DNA of 64,000 nt from Prevotella aurantiaca JCM 15754 (GCF_000614025.1 NZ_BAKF01000011.1:1-64000), one strand, 5' to 3'; shown: positions 30,542 to 41,747, numbered from the stretch's first letter. Numbers and translations are program-made. The notes: generated by a model from the sequence alone, not told the origin.

Positions 30542-31122
30542 CTTTTTTACTTTGTTATAGTGTTAATAAAAATAATCCATTTCTGCGTTAAGCTATAACA
30601 GCTATTAGAGAATCTGAATCCAATCTGATGCGAATAAAAAAACAAGAGTAACGGAACCATTTAACCCGTCTTTCACTTTTGCTTTTTAACTTGTGCTGAA
30701 ACACAAGCGTTTACTTTTACACTGCAAATATATATAAAATACTTTTAGAGTCAAAGGAAAACAGAATAAATATTGAGAAGAGACGAACAAAATGCACAAA
30801 ACAAACCCTTTTTTAGTCTCTTTTTACTACTATACCTTATTTATATAGTTTGTTTTTGCGCACCTATACACCATTTTCCCTTGCATATATTTTCCATTTT
30901 GCAACGTTGAGGTTTCTATATTTTCTTGTCACCCCAATTATACAATTATCAAGTTACCCATGTTTTGGTAGACATTCGTACTTATTTCTCGTTTGAACCT
31001 ATATGAAACGCCATTATCTTTTAACCTTTTTTATGTGCATAAAGTAACAATTGTTACCTGTCGTTCAATTATTTATATCTACTTTTGCAAATAGTAAAAC
31101 CATAAAAAAAAAGGATTATAAG
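30542..31122. other. Intergenic region between divergent genes
   Basis: AT-rich stretch of 580 bp upstream of both the beta-barrel gene and the hemerythrin/PAS gene. TACTTTTG at 31080-31087 is a good -7 box for the plus-strand gene, though no clear partner lies 20 bp upstream. No repeat or gene seen. Confidence 0.5.
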
Positions 31123-32667
31123 ATGAAAGAATACCTACCACCAATGGACCCCGAAAAGCTTAAAGCGTTGTTTGACATAGAGAATGACTTTAAGGCAGGT
31201 AAGTTATCGGCAGCTGAAGCACAGCAGTTGATAAAGGAACGAGTAGGAAAAGTAAGCGCCTACCACGTTGCTTATATAGAACAAACAATGACTGAGGAGA
31301 GCGAAGACGAGTGTATCCGCGAAGACGTACATGCTGTTATAAACATGCTCGGCGACCAAATAGACAACACAATGCCTAATCTTCCAGCCGATCACCCCAT
31401 CATGCACTACCTCAAAGAGAACGAAGAGATGAAGCGTTTGCTCTTGGCGGTAGAGGATTTGGTACAATATCCAATGATAAAAAACCAATGGTTGGAACTC
31501 TACGATAAGATTAGCAAGTACCCATTGCACTACAAGCGCAAGCAAAATCAGCTTTACCCAGTGCTCGAACAGAAAGGTTTTACACGCCCAACAACAACGA
31601 TGTGGACCTTCGATGATATGGTTCGCGACGAGATTAGAGAGGCTGAACGCTTGTTACGAGAGGGCGATGAAGACGCATTTATAAAGCAACAAGAACGAGT
31701 TTTGCTCTATACGCGCGACTTAATGGAGAAGGAAGAGTTCATATTATACCCAACTTCGATGGCGCTAATCAGCGAAAAAGAGTTTGAAGACATGAAGAGT
31801 GGCGACCAGGAAATAGGCTTTGCCTTCTTCGAAGTAGACCATAAGCCTACCGAAACAAAGACCGAAGCAACGCCAGAAGGGCAGAACAACTTTGCCAACG
31901 ACCTGCAAGCGCTTCTCTCTAAGTACGGATATTCCACCCCAAACAGCGAAGTTCTCGACGTTGCAACGGGCAAACTGACGCTGGAACAGATAAACTTGAT
32001 ATACAAACACCTACCTATCGACATCTCATACGTGGACGAGAACGAGCTGGTTTGCTTCTATTCAGACACCGACCATCGTGTTTTCCCACGCAGTAAGAAT
32101 GTAATTGGGCGTGAAGTAATGAACTGTCACCCACGCAAAAGCGCCCATATCGTTCGCGAAGTAATCGATAAGCTGAAGAGTGGAGAGCAAGATAAGGCCG
32201 AATTTTGGATAAATAAGCCAGGTCTTTTCATCTATATTATATACGTACCAGTACGCGATAAGGACGGAAAGTTCCGCGGTGTGCTTGAAATGATGCAAGA
32301 TTGCACCCACATCAGAGCGATGGAAGGCTCGCAAACCCTACTCACTTGGAACAACAACGAGGCGCCAGCAGCTACCGAACAGTCTGCCGAAACACCACCA
32401 TCGAATACAGAAAGAGTAGAAACAGAGGTTGAATCAGAAGACACAACGCCCGTTACGGAGATTACACCACAGACACGTTTGAAAGATCTTCTTAGGCAAT
32501 ATCCGACTCTTAAAAGCCGTTTGCCAGAACTCGACCCTAAGTTTAAGATGCTTAATACGCCACTCGGCAAACTTATGATAGGCAAGGTAGACGTGCAAGC
32601 AATGAGCGACCGCTCAGGAATACCACTTGACAAGCTCGTTGAGGGCATAAAGACGCTCATAAATTAG
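31123..32667 (+). CDS. DUF438/hemerythrin/PAS/DUF1858 sensor-like protein
   Basis: 514 aa cytoplasmic protein. Order: DUF438 region (residues ~1-75), hemerythrin-like four-helix bundle (~75-215, with DHPIMHYLKENEEM, YPLHYKRKQNQLYPVLE and KEEFILYP giving the His/Glu iron ligands), PAS domain (~270-410, ISYVDENELVCFYSD, then GREVMNCHP), an acidic Thr/Glu linker, and a C-terminal DUF1858 domain (TRLKDLLRQYP to LVEGIKTLIN). Proteins of this type are linked to oxygen or nitric oxide response; there is no kinase or DNA-binding output here. The start at 31123 has AAGGA upstream; an ATG at 31051 lies before the promoter box. Confidence 0.85.
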   Translation: MKEYLPPMDPEKLKALFDIENDFKAGKLSAAEAQQLIKERVGKVSAYHVAYIEQTMTEESEDECIREDVHAVINMLGDQIDNTMPNLPADHPIMHYLKENEEMKRLLLAVEDLVQYPMIKNQWLELYDKISKYPLHYKRKQNQLYPVLEQKGFTRPTTTMWTFDDMVRDEIREAERLLREGDEDAFIKQQERVLLYTRDLMEKEEFILYPTSMALISEKEFEDMKSGDQEIGFAFFEVDHKPTETKTEATPEGQNNFANDLQALLSKYGYSTPNSEVLDVATGKLTLEQINLIYKHLPIDISYVDENELVCFYSDTDHRVFPRSKNVIGREVMNCHPRKSAHIVREVIDKLKSGEQDKAEFWINKPGLFIYIIYVPVRDKDGKFRGVLEMMQDCTHIRAMEGSQTLLTWNNNEAPAATEQSAETPPSNTERVETEVESEDTTPVTEITPQTRLKDLLRQYPTLKSRLPELDPKFKMLNTPLGKLMIGKVDVQAMSDRSGIPLDKLVEGIKTLIN

Positions 32668-32705
32668 GACTCATTTTATAATTAATATATATCTCTAATT
32701 AATGG

Positions 32706-32746
32706 GTCTGTGGACTGCGTTGATGCACGTCCACAGGCTTTTTTTA
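32706..32746 (+). terminator. Rho-independent terminator
   Basis: GTCTGTGGAC (32706-32715) pairs with GTCCACAGGC (32729-32738), followed by eight T. About 40 bp after the hemerythrin/PAS gene. Confidence 0.85.
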
Positions 32747-32983
32747 TGTCCATTACGTACCATTCAAAGTACGAAGCACCGAGAGTTATGCCCTTCGATA
32801 AGTCAATATTCGTACTTTTATATGTTCAAACCAACTGCAACAAAAGCGCCAATAGAACCCCGAAGTAGGAGACAGGAAGAGTTAAAAAGTGTGTATAAAT
32901 GTTTAACTCAAACGGTTAAGTAAAATCAACGAAATAGAATCGTGAAACAATAAAAACGCTCTTATTTTTTTAAAAAATCGGTT

Positions 32984-33076
32984 CCATTTTGCAAAACAGC
33001 CACTATTGCTTTGCAATATAGGCCCTTTTGCCGTGCAAAACCTATTGTTTTGCGTTGCGAAATAGGCACTATTATA
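32984..33076. repeat. Dispersed palindromic element, copy 6 (diverged)
   Basis: Core blocks CATTTTGCAAAACAGCCACT, GCAATATAGGCCCTTTTGC, AAAACCTATTGTTTTGC and GAAATAGGCACTATTATAG. Only the core is recognisable. The rest of 32747-33656 holds a TATCTTTG -7 box at 33494-33501, likely for the next gene, and nothing else I can support. Confidence 0.6.
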
Positions 33077-33656
33077 GTCAGTTTTTAGTCCCATTCGTTA
33101 CCTCTACTGTTTGTTTTGCGAGCAAATACGCCTTTTTTCGTTGCACAGATATACTATATAGCGGTACAACAGCCTTACTTCCAGCTGCTTATAAATGCAC
33201 ATCAAAATTGCCGTTATTTGCCAATCATCTTTTATTCGTGTGCAAATTCCGCCTTTATGCCTATGTTTCACGCTCGTTATTTAACAAATGCAGTTCTGTG
33301 TTTTATATTAATTAACATTTTTGAAGGCGTATTATAGCGTTACGTCTGTCATATGATAATATAACAGGTAAACCGCTCATGTACCTTCATTTTGTTCATG
33401 TTAAATAGCTGTATGGCTTTAAGCTGTTAGCGATAACAGCGATTTTGTGATAAATTTTCTTCTAAAAAACATAACAATTTCAATTTTAATGTTTATCTTT
33501 GCAATATGTCTTACATTGCTTATCTTATATTTTTTATCGCGCGAAGATAAGCATCAGAATCGACATTAAGCAGGTATTAGCCAACTGGTTGTTGTCTGAT
33601 AGCTTGCGTTACCGAAAGTATGCCCTTTCTAAATTAAAGAACTAAAAACGTTTATT

Positions 33657-36600
33657 ATGGAAAAACAAAAAGCAATCATTAAGAAAAGATCAACTCTTTT
33701 ACTATTGCTCATGCTCTTTGTCTGCGGTGTTCGAGCCGACGAAGTGAAGTTGTTAGGCGATAACACCTATTGTTTAGCCATGTCGCCTAACGGAAACTAT
33801 CTTGTAGGATACAATCCAACGAAGGTAGAATTCGGCATGGGAACAGAGAGTTTCGTGTATAACATGAGCAAAGAGACACTCAATTGGATTACAACAAGCG
33901 ACCCAGGAAAGTGGGAAACAAGCGGTTTGTTCAGAGATGTAAACGATAATGGAATGCTCTGCGGCTCGGTTAAGGACCTGAAACACGTTGTTGAGTTCTA
34001 CGGCGACGTCGCTCCTACCAACGTAGCAGCCGTATATGAGAACGGAAAAATTACCCAACTGCCTTATGGCGACATCGATACTACGAAGATAAGGCAGCAC
34101 GAAGATGGTACGTTTGCCTGCTCGTTGTCTAACGATGGTAAGGTTGTTGTGGGCTATTGCAAGTATTCAAACTTCGCATACAGCCACCCTTGCAAGTGGA
34201 CACGCACCGCAAACGGCTCTTGGAAGCTGGATATTCTGCCCCTACCAGAGGGATATAGTTACGGATTAGCACTGAATGTGTCGTCCGACGGCCGTACGAT
34301 TGGCGGATTAGCCATTAGCAAAGGTTCGTCGATAGCATGCTATTGGGTAGACGGACAGTGCCATGTTGTAACGCCAACGGGCAGCGATGTCGAGCTTGCT
34401 AAGGCAAAACAGATGCGCATGATAGACATTAGTCCTAACGGAAAATACTTTATTGTGTCGCTTTCAGCACGTTCCGACTATCGCCTTTACGATGTTTCAA
34501 AAGCTCAAACCATTACTTTGCCCACTTTTGAGAGCAACGACGAAATGCGTGTTCCTACTGTAACAGACAGTGGAGACGTGTTTGGTGCAATGATATACGG
34601 TGCGCTTGGTATGGGTGGAATGGGCTATTACAGGAACTTTTGGTACCAACATTCGTCTGGAAGAATATTCGATTTCACTTACTATACCTATCTTTTCAAT
34701 CCGCAGTTGCGCTCGTCTTTCCCACTGAACTACGAGGATCAAGCACAGGCTTTCCCTTGTTCTGTATCGGCAAATGGCAACATAATAGCAGGTAATAAAG
34801 ACGTTTATACAGCATTAGGGCAGACTCCTAATGCGTGGTTCCTTAGTGTAAAGCAACACGAAGTGGAAATTCCTGCAACACCAGACAGGCCCAATGGCGA
34901 ATCGAAAGCGCTTCACCAAGTGAGCCTTACATGGAAGAAGGATAAGACAAATTACCGCACTTGGAAGTTGAAAGGATATAATGTGTATTGCGACGGAGAA
35001 AAAGCGGCAACTCTAAAGGACCTGAATGACGAGATGGCAACTACATTGAAAGATGTTGAACCAGGCTATCGTAACTTCTCAATAGAGGCAATTTACAACG
35101 ATAAAGAGGGAAAAGAGATGCTCTCTCCACGCTCAAACCCAATCGAAATAGCCATTCCAGAGAGCTATTACTTCCCACTTTTCGAGAACTTTGAACGTGG
35201 TTCGCTCAACACAAACTATTGGACAACAAGCACGGATTATGGCGATTATGCGACAGAGAGTGGACCGTAGCGGCCCAAATAGGTCATGATGGTACGATAG
35301 GACTATCAACTGGCGCTTGCACATTCACTCCTTATTCAGCCAGTTTGGTAAGTAGACCACTCGATGCGAGCCAGGCTAAGAAGGTGAAATGCTCGTTCTT
35401 AATCCTTTGTCAGCAGGAAGCTGTGAAAGAAGGAAAGGACTTCGATGCTACAAAAGATACACTTAGCATTGAATATACCATTGATGGCGGAAACACATGG
35501 CAGTCGGGTAAGGATTGGACCGTAGAACAATTGCCACGCATTGAAGGAATTTTGACCGCAGATTTAAGTAAGCAACTCGCTGGAAAAACCTTCCAATTAC
35601 GATTCCGCAAGCATGGAAAGGGAGCGCTGGGCTACTATTTCTATCTCGATAACATCATGATAGGAAGCGGCAACGACGTTAAAGCGCCAGAAGGACTCAC
35701 GGGAAAAGTAATGAACAAAGAAGTGTTCTTAATGTGGAAGAATACTCGCAACGCTTATGCGCTAAGTTATATTTGCGAACCCGAATCGCCTGGATATACA
35801 CTGGGTAACGAGGGTAAGGAACTTATTGGAGCCAATAAATTCACACCAACCGAACTATCACCATACGACGGAAAGTATCTTACTTCTGTATCAGCGCACA
35901 TCAATTACTACGACGATGTGGGCGAAGACCAAGAAATTCATGCCGCTGTTGTTGTGTTCGAGAATGGAAAACTCATTTGCGAACAAGAGATGGAAGACAT
36001 CAAGTTCAACGAAACCACAACGCAAAAGTTGGATAAACCTATTAAGATAGACGGCACAAAAGAACTTATTGTGGGCATTAAGGTGCACGATTACAGTGCT
36101 GAACAAATTCCATTAAGCTATGAAAGTTCAACCGCTTTCGTCCATGGTAAGAGCGATTTGTACTCAGAAGACAACGGAAAAACATGGAAAACGGTGTGGG
36201 ATTTCTATGAAGGCGACCCACAACTTGGCTCATGTTGCTGGAAGATAACGGGCAACGTAAACGACCAACCTGTTGATGTTACAGCGGAAACAGACGACGA
36301 ATTGGTGGGCTACAACGTATTTAGAAACGGCGTTCAGCTCAATATTAACTACATTCCGGACGAGGCTACGCACTTCATAGACAAGCAACCGCTCGAAAAG
36401 GCCGACTATTCTGTGGTGGCTTACTTTAACGATGGCAAAGAATCGAAGCTTCGGCACCATTCGTAGTAGATTTAACTGCTGGCATAGACCCATTGTTCAG
36501 CAACTCTATGTTGTCGGTAGACAAGTCTGCTATCCGTCTAAATGTAGAAGGAAAGTTGCGCCTTTACGCTGTTGATGGACATTTGGTGGCTAAGGGCACC

Positions 36601-36702
36601 AATGGCATCATTCCGCTAAGAGGCATTCATTCGGGTATTTACATCGTATGGATTGAATGCAATAATCGTCGCTTTACACAAAAGATAGTTATCAATAACT
36701 AA
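33657..36702 (+). CDS. Large T9SS-secreted surface protein (two apparent frameshifts)
   Basis: About 1015 aa after repair. Signal peptide (residues 1-28, STLLLLLMLFVCGVRA). A beta-propeller-like half with repeats such as SPNGNYLVGY, SNDGKVVVGYCKY and SSDGRTIGGLAIS is followed by a fibronectin III-like module (SLTWKKDK, YNVYCDGEKAATL), a jelly-roll/choice-of-anchor region (LDNIMIGSGNDVKAPEG), a second FN3-like module (GYNVFRNGVQLN) and a type A T9SS sorting domain (KLRLYAVDGHLVAKG, SGIYIVWIE, KIVINN). The frame breaks near 35258 and near 36447, each repaired by one base. The T9SS signal sends it through the outer membrane to the cell surface. The substrate is unknown. Confidence 0.8.
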
Positions 36703-36741
36703 GTAAAAGCGAATATAAAAGTGGTGAGATAACCTTTATTT

Positions 36742-36786
36742 TAAGGGGCGAGGTACCGATTAGGCAACCTTCGCCCCTTTTTTTGT
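36742..36786 (+). terminator. Rho-independent terminator
   Basis: AAGGGGCGA (36743-36751) pairs with TCGCCCCTT (36771-36779), plus GGT/ACC inside, then a T-run. About 40 bp after the T9SS protein gene. Confidence 0.85.
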
Positions 36787-36808
36787 ATGCCCATAAAACC
36801 CCTTCTTT

Positions 36809-36996
36809 TTGTAAAGAAAAACACAAGTAAAAAGCGACACAGATTGTTTTACAATGCAATAGTGCCTATTTTGGAGCGCAAAACAGGCACTATTACCGTG
36901 CAATATAGGCTCTTTTACAATGCAAAACAATGGGTATTGCAATGCGTTGATAAAGAGAAGGTTACATAAAACAATCTATTTTGTAAAATCTTTACA
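36809..36996 (+). repeat. Dispersed palindromic element, copy 7
   Basis: Well-preserved copy. It starts TTGTAAAGAAAA and ends TTGTAAAATCTTTACA, the same terminal pair and length (about 188 bp) as copy 3. Core: GCAATAGTGCCTATTTTGG, AAAACAGGCACTATTAC, GCAATATAGGCTCTTTTAC and AAAACAATGGGTATTG. It follows a terminator and lies between convergent genes. Confidence 0.8.
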
Positions 36997-37075
36997 CTTT
37001 TATTGGCTTTCTGTATTGTCCTAACGAGCATGTTTCCGCATTCGTTTTGCGTTGCAATCGTTAGGTTTTTATGCC

Positions 37076-37951
37076 TTAGAAAGCAATGTCGAGTCCTGCA
37101 TTTACAGCCGTATAGTTTTTTCCAATAGGTACAATAGGGTGGCTATCGTAGATGAAACGATAGGCGCCACGTATACCAATCTTTGGCGTTATATGGTAGA
37201 TGAGGTCTACTGCGCCCCCAAATCGTGCTTTCCTAAAATAGTCTTTAGGCTTTGTTTGGTGTATGGCGGTAGCGATAAGGTCCCATTTTTCGCCGATAGT
37301 ATATTCTAAAGTAAGCGACAAATGGTTCTTGATGGAACGACTATATAAATAAGAATTAGTTCCAGTAGGGGCGTCTACGTCTTCCCATTTCTCGAATTCA
37401 TAGAACAAAGCAGTATTCGCAAACAACTTTAAATGGTCGGTATTAACAAATCGATAGCGTGCTTGCAGACCAGTAGACAACTTGAAAACCATGCCACGAC
37501 TGCCTGCCCAAAGCGACTCTGCATAAGGATACACTTCGAAAACGCGGTAAAGCAAGTAGCGATATTCGGCATGAACGTGTCCTTCGCTCACAGCTATTTT
37601 ATCGCCAACGGTATTGATTTCTAATTTGTTGATAAGGTTTATAATGCGCTTTTGCTTTATCAACACATTCAGATTAGCCGTATTCTTAATGGTGAACACA
37701 TGTTTTTTCTCTGTTTTAAAGTCGATTTCAGGTTGCAACGAGCCTTGAATAGTCTTCGTACTATCTATGTCTAACGTAAGATTTTCGGAGAAAAGCATTT
37801 GCGCTTTCATTGGAATAGCAGCAAAAAGCATAATTATAATAAAGGCATATTTACCAAAATGCGCTTTATTATTAATGGTTTGCTGAGACAAAAATAATGA
37901 TAAACGATGTTGAAGATAATTTTTTTTCTTAATGTAAACGTTATTTTCCAT
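37076..37951 (-). CDS. Outer membrane protein, DUF481-like
   Basis: 291 aa. The N-terminal ~35 residues are basic and polar; a hydrophobic signal-like segment (FIIIMLFAAIPMKAQ) lies at residues ~37-51, so the true start may be downstream of 37951. The body alternates beta strands (EYRYLLYRVFEVYPYAESL, SLTLEYTIGEKWDLIATAI, IGIRGAYRFIYDSH) and ends LDIAF with a C-terminal aromatic, as in beta-barrels. Family assignment to DUF481/porin-like proteins is from pattern only. A CAAAGGTA (TACCTTTG on the minus strand) -7 box lies at 37993-38000. Confidence 0.65.
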   Translation of the reverse strand: MENNVYIKKKNYLQHRLSLFLSQQTINNKAHFGKYAFIIIMLFAAIPMKAQMLFSENLTLDIDSTKTIQGSLQPEIDFKTEKKHVFTIKNTANLNVLIKQKRIINLINKLEINTVGDKIAVSEGHVHAEYRYLLYRVFEVYPYAESLWAGSRGMVFKLSTGLQARYRFVNTDHLKLFANTALFYEFEKWEDVDAPTGTNSYLYSRSIKNHLSLTLEYTIGEKWDLIATAIHQTKPKDYFRKARFGGAVDLIYHITPKIGIRGAYRFIYDSHPIVPIGKNYTAVNAGLDIAF

Positions 37952-38053
37952 ATCCTTTCCTTTTATTTTTACCTTATATATTTTATTGTTTGCAAAGGTA
38001 GGGATTATATTTTAAGAAAATGTTATCTACTGAAAAAAAATATGTAAAGGTTG

Positions 38054-38084
38054 TTGCATATTCCAAAAAATATCCATATCTTTG
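38054..38084 (+). promoter_or_regulatory. Promoter of the coiled-coil gene
   Basis: TTG at 38054-38056, 20 bp, TATCTTTG at 38077-38084, with the start codon about 22 bp further on. Confidence 0.6.
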
Positions 38085-38105
38085 CATCGTAAACTAAATA
38101 TTAAT

Positions 38106-38528
38106 ATGGTTATGAAAAGATTTTTGTTAATTGGGATAATGATCTTGGCAGCTGTAACTGGCTTTGCTCAGGATGAAAATAAAGTAAAAACATTAAAAGA
38201 ACAGCAAAAAGTGCTGAAACTAACCTCTAAGTTGAATAAGCTTCAGCTTGATTATGAGAAGGAGAAAGCAACCTATAACGACATCACTCAAGCTGCTGCT
38301 GAGGCGAATGCAAATGCAGATATAGCTACAACAGACTTTAATACGACTGATGCAAAGGGTACTGTAAAGGATGCTAAAGATACGATTAAGGCTCTAAAAG
38401 AAGCTAAGAAAGCTAACAAAAAGTTGAAAAAAGTACAGCAGAAGTTGAGTAAAATGGAAAAGAAAATAGCTAATCTGCAGAATCGTTTAGATAATTTGAA
38501 CAAGGGAATCGAGTTTGTAAACCAATAA
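38106..38528 (+). CDS. Small secreted coiled-coil protein
   Basis: 140 aa. Signal peptide MKRFLLIGIMILAAVTGFAQ (the ATG at 38112 may be the real start). The mature protein is Lys- and Ala-rich with two heptad stretches: LKEQQKVLKLTSKLNKLQLD and LKKVQQKLSKMEKKIANLQ. No known family. Its own promoter, short leader and high Lys content suggest an abundant envelope protein. Confidence 0.72.
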   Translation: MVMKRFLLIGIMILAAVTGFAQDENKVKTLKEQQKVLKLTSKLNKLQLDYEKEKATYNDITQAAAEANANADIATTDFNTTDAKGTVKDAKDTIKALKEAKKANKKLKKVQQKLSKMEKKIANLQNRLDNLNKGIEFVNQ

Positions 38529-38779
38529 AAGGTAGAACAAACGTAAAACAATAGAATAAAAACGACATTACAAATTGATAGGTAAAGATAGTCTTCTTTA
38601 TTTCTTTTTTTTTAAACTAAGAAATATTGAAGACTTCTTTTTTTGCCTAATTTTAAGCAACTTTTGTAGGCTCTTTATAATTATGTTTGTTTCTTTTGTA
38701 AAGAGTAATACAGGCTTTTCAACTCTTTGTTTACATCTACATAATCTTGTCAAAAAGCCGCACATATCTTCTTTTTGTA

Positions 38780-39196
38780 TTAGTGAAACGAATTAAGAAA
38801 GTCGGTAAAGGATTCTGAAACTAAAACAAATGCTTTGTCTTCAGCACGTTCTGCTTCTATAATATAAATGTATCCATACGTGTTTTGTGCCACCGAAATA
38901 AGGTAAATGTTGCCTCCATTGTCGTAAGCAAAAGGTATTTTGTCTTCGAAAACAATGCCGCTTTTTTCGTAATCGCTTATGATTTTCTCGATAGGAAGCA
39001 CACCATATTTAATCGGATAGAAGCTGTTGATAGTGAAAAGGTGCTGTTTTCCCTTTACATTTTCATAAGGAGGATAACCTCCATTGTATTGTAAATAATG
39101 CTCTTTGAAATCCTTTGGCAGTGCAATATCATATTGATTTTCAAATGCTGTAAGTTCTTCCGCTGTTAGTTGCTGTTCGTATTGTTCGAATTCCAT
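38780..39196 (-). CDS. SMI1/KNR4 (SUKH) family protein
   Basis: 138 aa. SUKH features: N-terminal helix with LTAEELTAFENQYDIALP, the LPKDFKEHYLQYNGGYP core, and IPFAYDNGGNIYLISV in the second half, ending VSESFTDFLNSF. SUKH proteins are the commonest immunity proteins of polymorphic toxins (known of the family). No toxin gene is adjacent, so this is an orphan. It is the first gene of an AT-rich stretch (38780-42926) that differs from the backbone. The part from 38529 to 38779 holds an imperfect inverted repeat (38586-38636) and no gene. Confidence 0.85.
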   Translation of the reverse strand: MEFEQYEQQLTAEELTAFENQYDIALPKDFKEHYLQYNGGYPPYENVKGKQHLFTINSFYPIKYGVLPIEKIISDYEKSGIVFEDKIPFAYDNGGNIYLISVAQNTYGYIYIIEAERAEDKAFVLVSESFTDFLNSFH

Positions 39197-39592
39197 ACCA
39201 TTTTAAATACTTTATTTGTATATCGCTACTCTTTAATGCACATATACTTGTTGTATAGTAGCACTAATATGCAAAGATAATCATTTTTGTTTATTGCGCC
39301 AATACAATGCCTTTAAAACCATTATTGCTGCAATATGATGTCGTACCAACGGCATAACGAGAAAAGAAATGAATGTTTTTTATATTGCATTTTTTTTACT
39401 CAAAGTCTTTCATAATTTGAAATAATGATGTAAGTTTGTATCATCAAGACAAGATAAAGAATTTGAACCAACTTGAAATTCCCTTGGAAACAGCGAGAGA
39501 AGGGCCACATATAATTGAGTAATATCCTTATCCGTAAAGTTAAAAGGTGAATTGATAATGAGAAAAAAGAATAAAAATAAAACAACGAAATA

Positions 39593-40873
39593 ATGAAAAA
39601 ATATCTGTTAATAATACCCATCTTAATTTTATTTGGCTGCAAAAATAATCCAAATACAAAGGAAAATAATCCTGATAACAACGATTCAACTAAAGTGCTT
39701 AATATGGAGAACAAAAGCTCTTTGCCTTTAGCAATTCAACAACAGTTGGGGATATCGGAAGATATGATATTGCCATTTGATTCTATAAGAATGGATTCGC
39801 TAATACAAGATTATAAAAGTGCTTTAGCTGATGAGTCGGAAGGCGATGATTGTGAAGAACCAGAGTGGTTTCCAAATAATGAACAGTACATAAAAACTTT
39901 AATTCCTTATGCTTTTAACGATTTGATAAAGCGAGGATTTGTGCCTTTGTCTGCAACTCAATTTCAGAATAAACTAAAAATATTGGGCTTGGAGATGCAA
40001 GAAAGGAAGAAAATTCCAATAATAAATGAAACTAAACACTATTTTTCTATGCCACCTCTTGATGCTGGGTGGTATGATGAGGTAGCTAAAGATGGTATTG
40101 ATAAAAAGGAACTTAACTATATTAGATATGGAATTTCAAATTATATTTATGTAAAAGGATACAATTTTATTTTGCCAACAACATATATTACAGATTTCTT
40201 AAAAGAAAAGAAGCATAATGTTGTCGTATTTAGTTTAAACGACGAAATAGTGCATCTTAATAAGTTCTTCTTAAACGATGATAAAGCCAGTTTTTTATGG
40301 CTAAAACAAAATACTCCGCTATCATTGATAGGTCTTCTTAAGACTTATGGTTACGACACGAACGAAAAAATTAATAATGTTGTTCTAGCAGATATATTTA
40401 ATAGATATGACCAAGACGGAAGTGTATCTGGTATGTTTAACACCTTCATACGTAAAATATTTTATAACAAACCGCACATGGAACTTAGAGAAGGCTTATT
40501 AAAGTCTCTTCTGCGCTTACCAGTAAATGAAAAGAATAGTTTATGGTTAGTAATGCTTAATGAATATATAAAATTCCTCATTAAAGATGGAACCAAAGAC
40601 ACTTATGCTTGGTATTTCGACTTTACAAAAAAAGAACGATATAAGGCAGCAGCTTATTTCGGATATTATTTGTATAAACTAAGGGCAAAGTATAAAGAAA
40701 CGAATCCAATTTTTTTTGGAGAAGAGCTATATTACAATAAAAACTTCTACAAATATCTTTACGAACAGAAGTATTTCAATCTCCCTAAATTCAAGGAGAT
40801 ATGCGATTCTGTCTACGAAGAATATGATGTAGCTGTTAAAACGTACCTTAATAGTAAGGGGAGTAATGAATAA
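39593..40873 (+). CDS. Lipoprotein of unknown function
   Basis: 426 aa. Lipobox LILFGC (Cys17), then a low-complexity Asn/Asp/Lys linker and a long domain rich in Lys, Tyr and Phe with many aromatic residues near the C-terminus (KERYKAAAYFGYYLYKLRAK). AT-rich codon use, unlike the backbone. No family recognised. The 39197-39592 stretch upstream shows no feature; 40874-41145 downstream is a very AT-rich spacer. Confidence 0.65.
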   Translation: MKKYLLIIPILILFGCKNNPNTKENNPDNNDSTKVLNMENKSSLPLAIQQQLGISEDMILPFDSIRMDSLIQDYKSALADESEGDDCEEPEWFPNNEQYIKTLIPYAFNDLIKRGFVPLSATQFQNKLKILGLEMQERKKIPIINETKHYFSMPPLDAGWYDEVAKDGIDKKELNYIRYGISNYIYVKGYNFILPTTYITDFLKEKKHNVVVFSLNDEIVHLNKFFLNDDKASFLWLKQNTPLSLIGLLKTYGYDTNEKINNVVLADIFNRYDQDGSVSGMFNTFIRKIFYNKPHMELREGLLKSLLRLPVNEKNSLWLVMLNEYIKFLIKDGTKDTYAWYFDFTKKERYKAAAYFGYYLYKLRAKYKETNPIFFGEELYYNKNFYKYLYEQKYFNLPKFKEICDSVYEEYDVAVKTYLNSKGSNE

Positions 40874-41145
40874 GAAAAACAATATACAAGCTTAATTTAG
40901 AGAACTTACCTATGCGCTTTTGCATTGATTACGTATAGGTTGAAAATTTATAATAACAAAATAAAAATTTATAATTAAAATTCGAGTAATTTATTATTAT
41001 AAATTTGCTAAAATATAATTATAATTTTTTCTTGGCAAATTACTTCTTGTAAATCAGCACTTTAGAAAATTCATTAATTGTTTATACAGATATTGAGTTT
41101 TGCGCTTAAAAGATAAAACAAAATAGAGAACAAACACCTGACAAT

Positions 41146-41613
41146 ATGAATAACATAAATGAGTTTATAAACGGAGAAAATTATGAACTTCTCCTGAAAA
41201 ATGTGCAAACAATATGTAACATAGAAATTGATGATAATATTCCTTTTGCGTTGTTAGATTATGATAATGAAAGATTAAAGGCTGCTCAAGTTACAATAGA
41301 AGAATTAGAATATTTGTTTAGCTCGAACATGAAGGAAACTTTGTGTTTTGTTGTAAAAAAGATGCAATATAACTTTGAAGAAGATGATGAATATCCCGAA
41401 GGAGAAGAAGTTTCAGACGACGATAAACCTCATACAATTGATGAACTTCCTTACTATAAAAACTTTTTGGTTGCATTTCTAATCGAGTATTATTTTCTTA
41501 AAGAACAGCCAACGAAACTAGGTAAATATTTAAAAAGAATATACATAGCACATGCTACAAAATACGAAAAGGAGTTACGTAACATTTGGAAAGAAGTATT
41601 GGAACTTAAATAA
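41146..41613 (+). CDS. Small acidic protein, possible immunity protein
   Basis: 155 aa, very acidic (EEDDEYPEGEEVSDDDK near residue 85), no signal peptide, mostly helical. No family recognised. Size, acidity and location beside SUKH and Imm11-like genes fit a polymorphic-toxin immunity protein, but this is inference. Confidence 0.55.
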   Translation: MNNINEFINGENYELLLKNVQTICNIEIDDNIPFALLDYDNERLKAAQVTIEELEYLFSSNMKETLCFVVKKMQYNFEEDDEYPEGEEVSDDDKPHTIDELPYYKNFLVAFLIEYYFLKEQPTKLGKYLKRIYIAHATKYEKELRNIWKEVLELK

Positions 41614-41747
41614 ACTCTAACGCAGATACTATGAATTTAGGTAGAAATGCCTTGCGTTTCTATCTTGAAATAGGAATTTCTATGAAGTGAGATATTTAAG
41701 AAATTTCCAATCTAAATGGAAATAGACATTATTTAAATAACTATATA

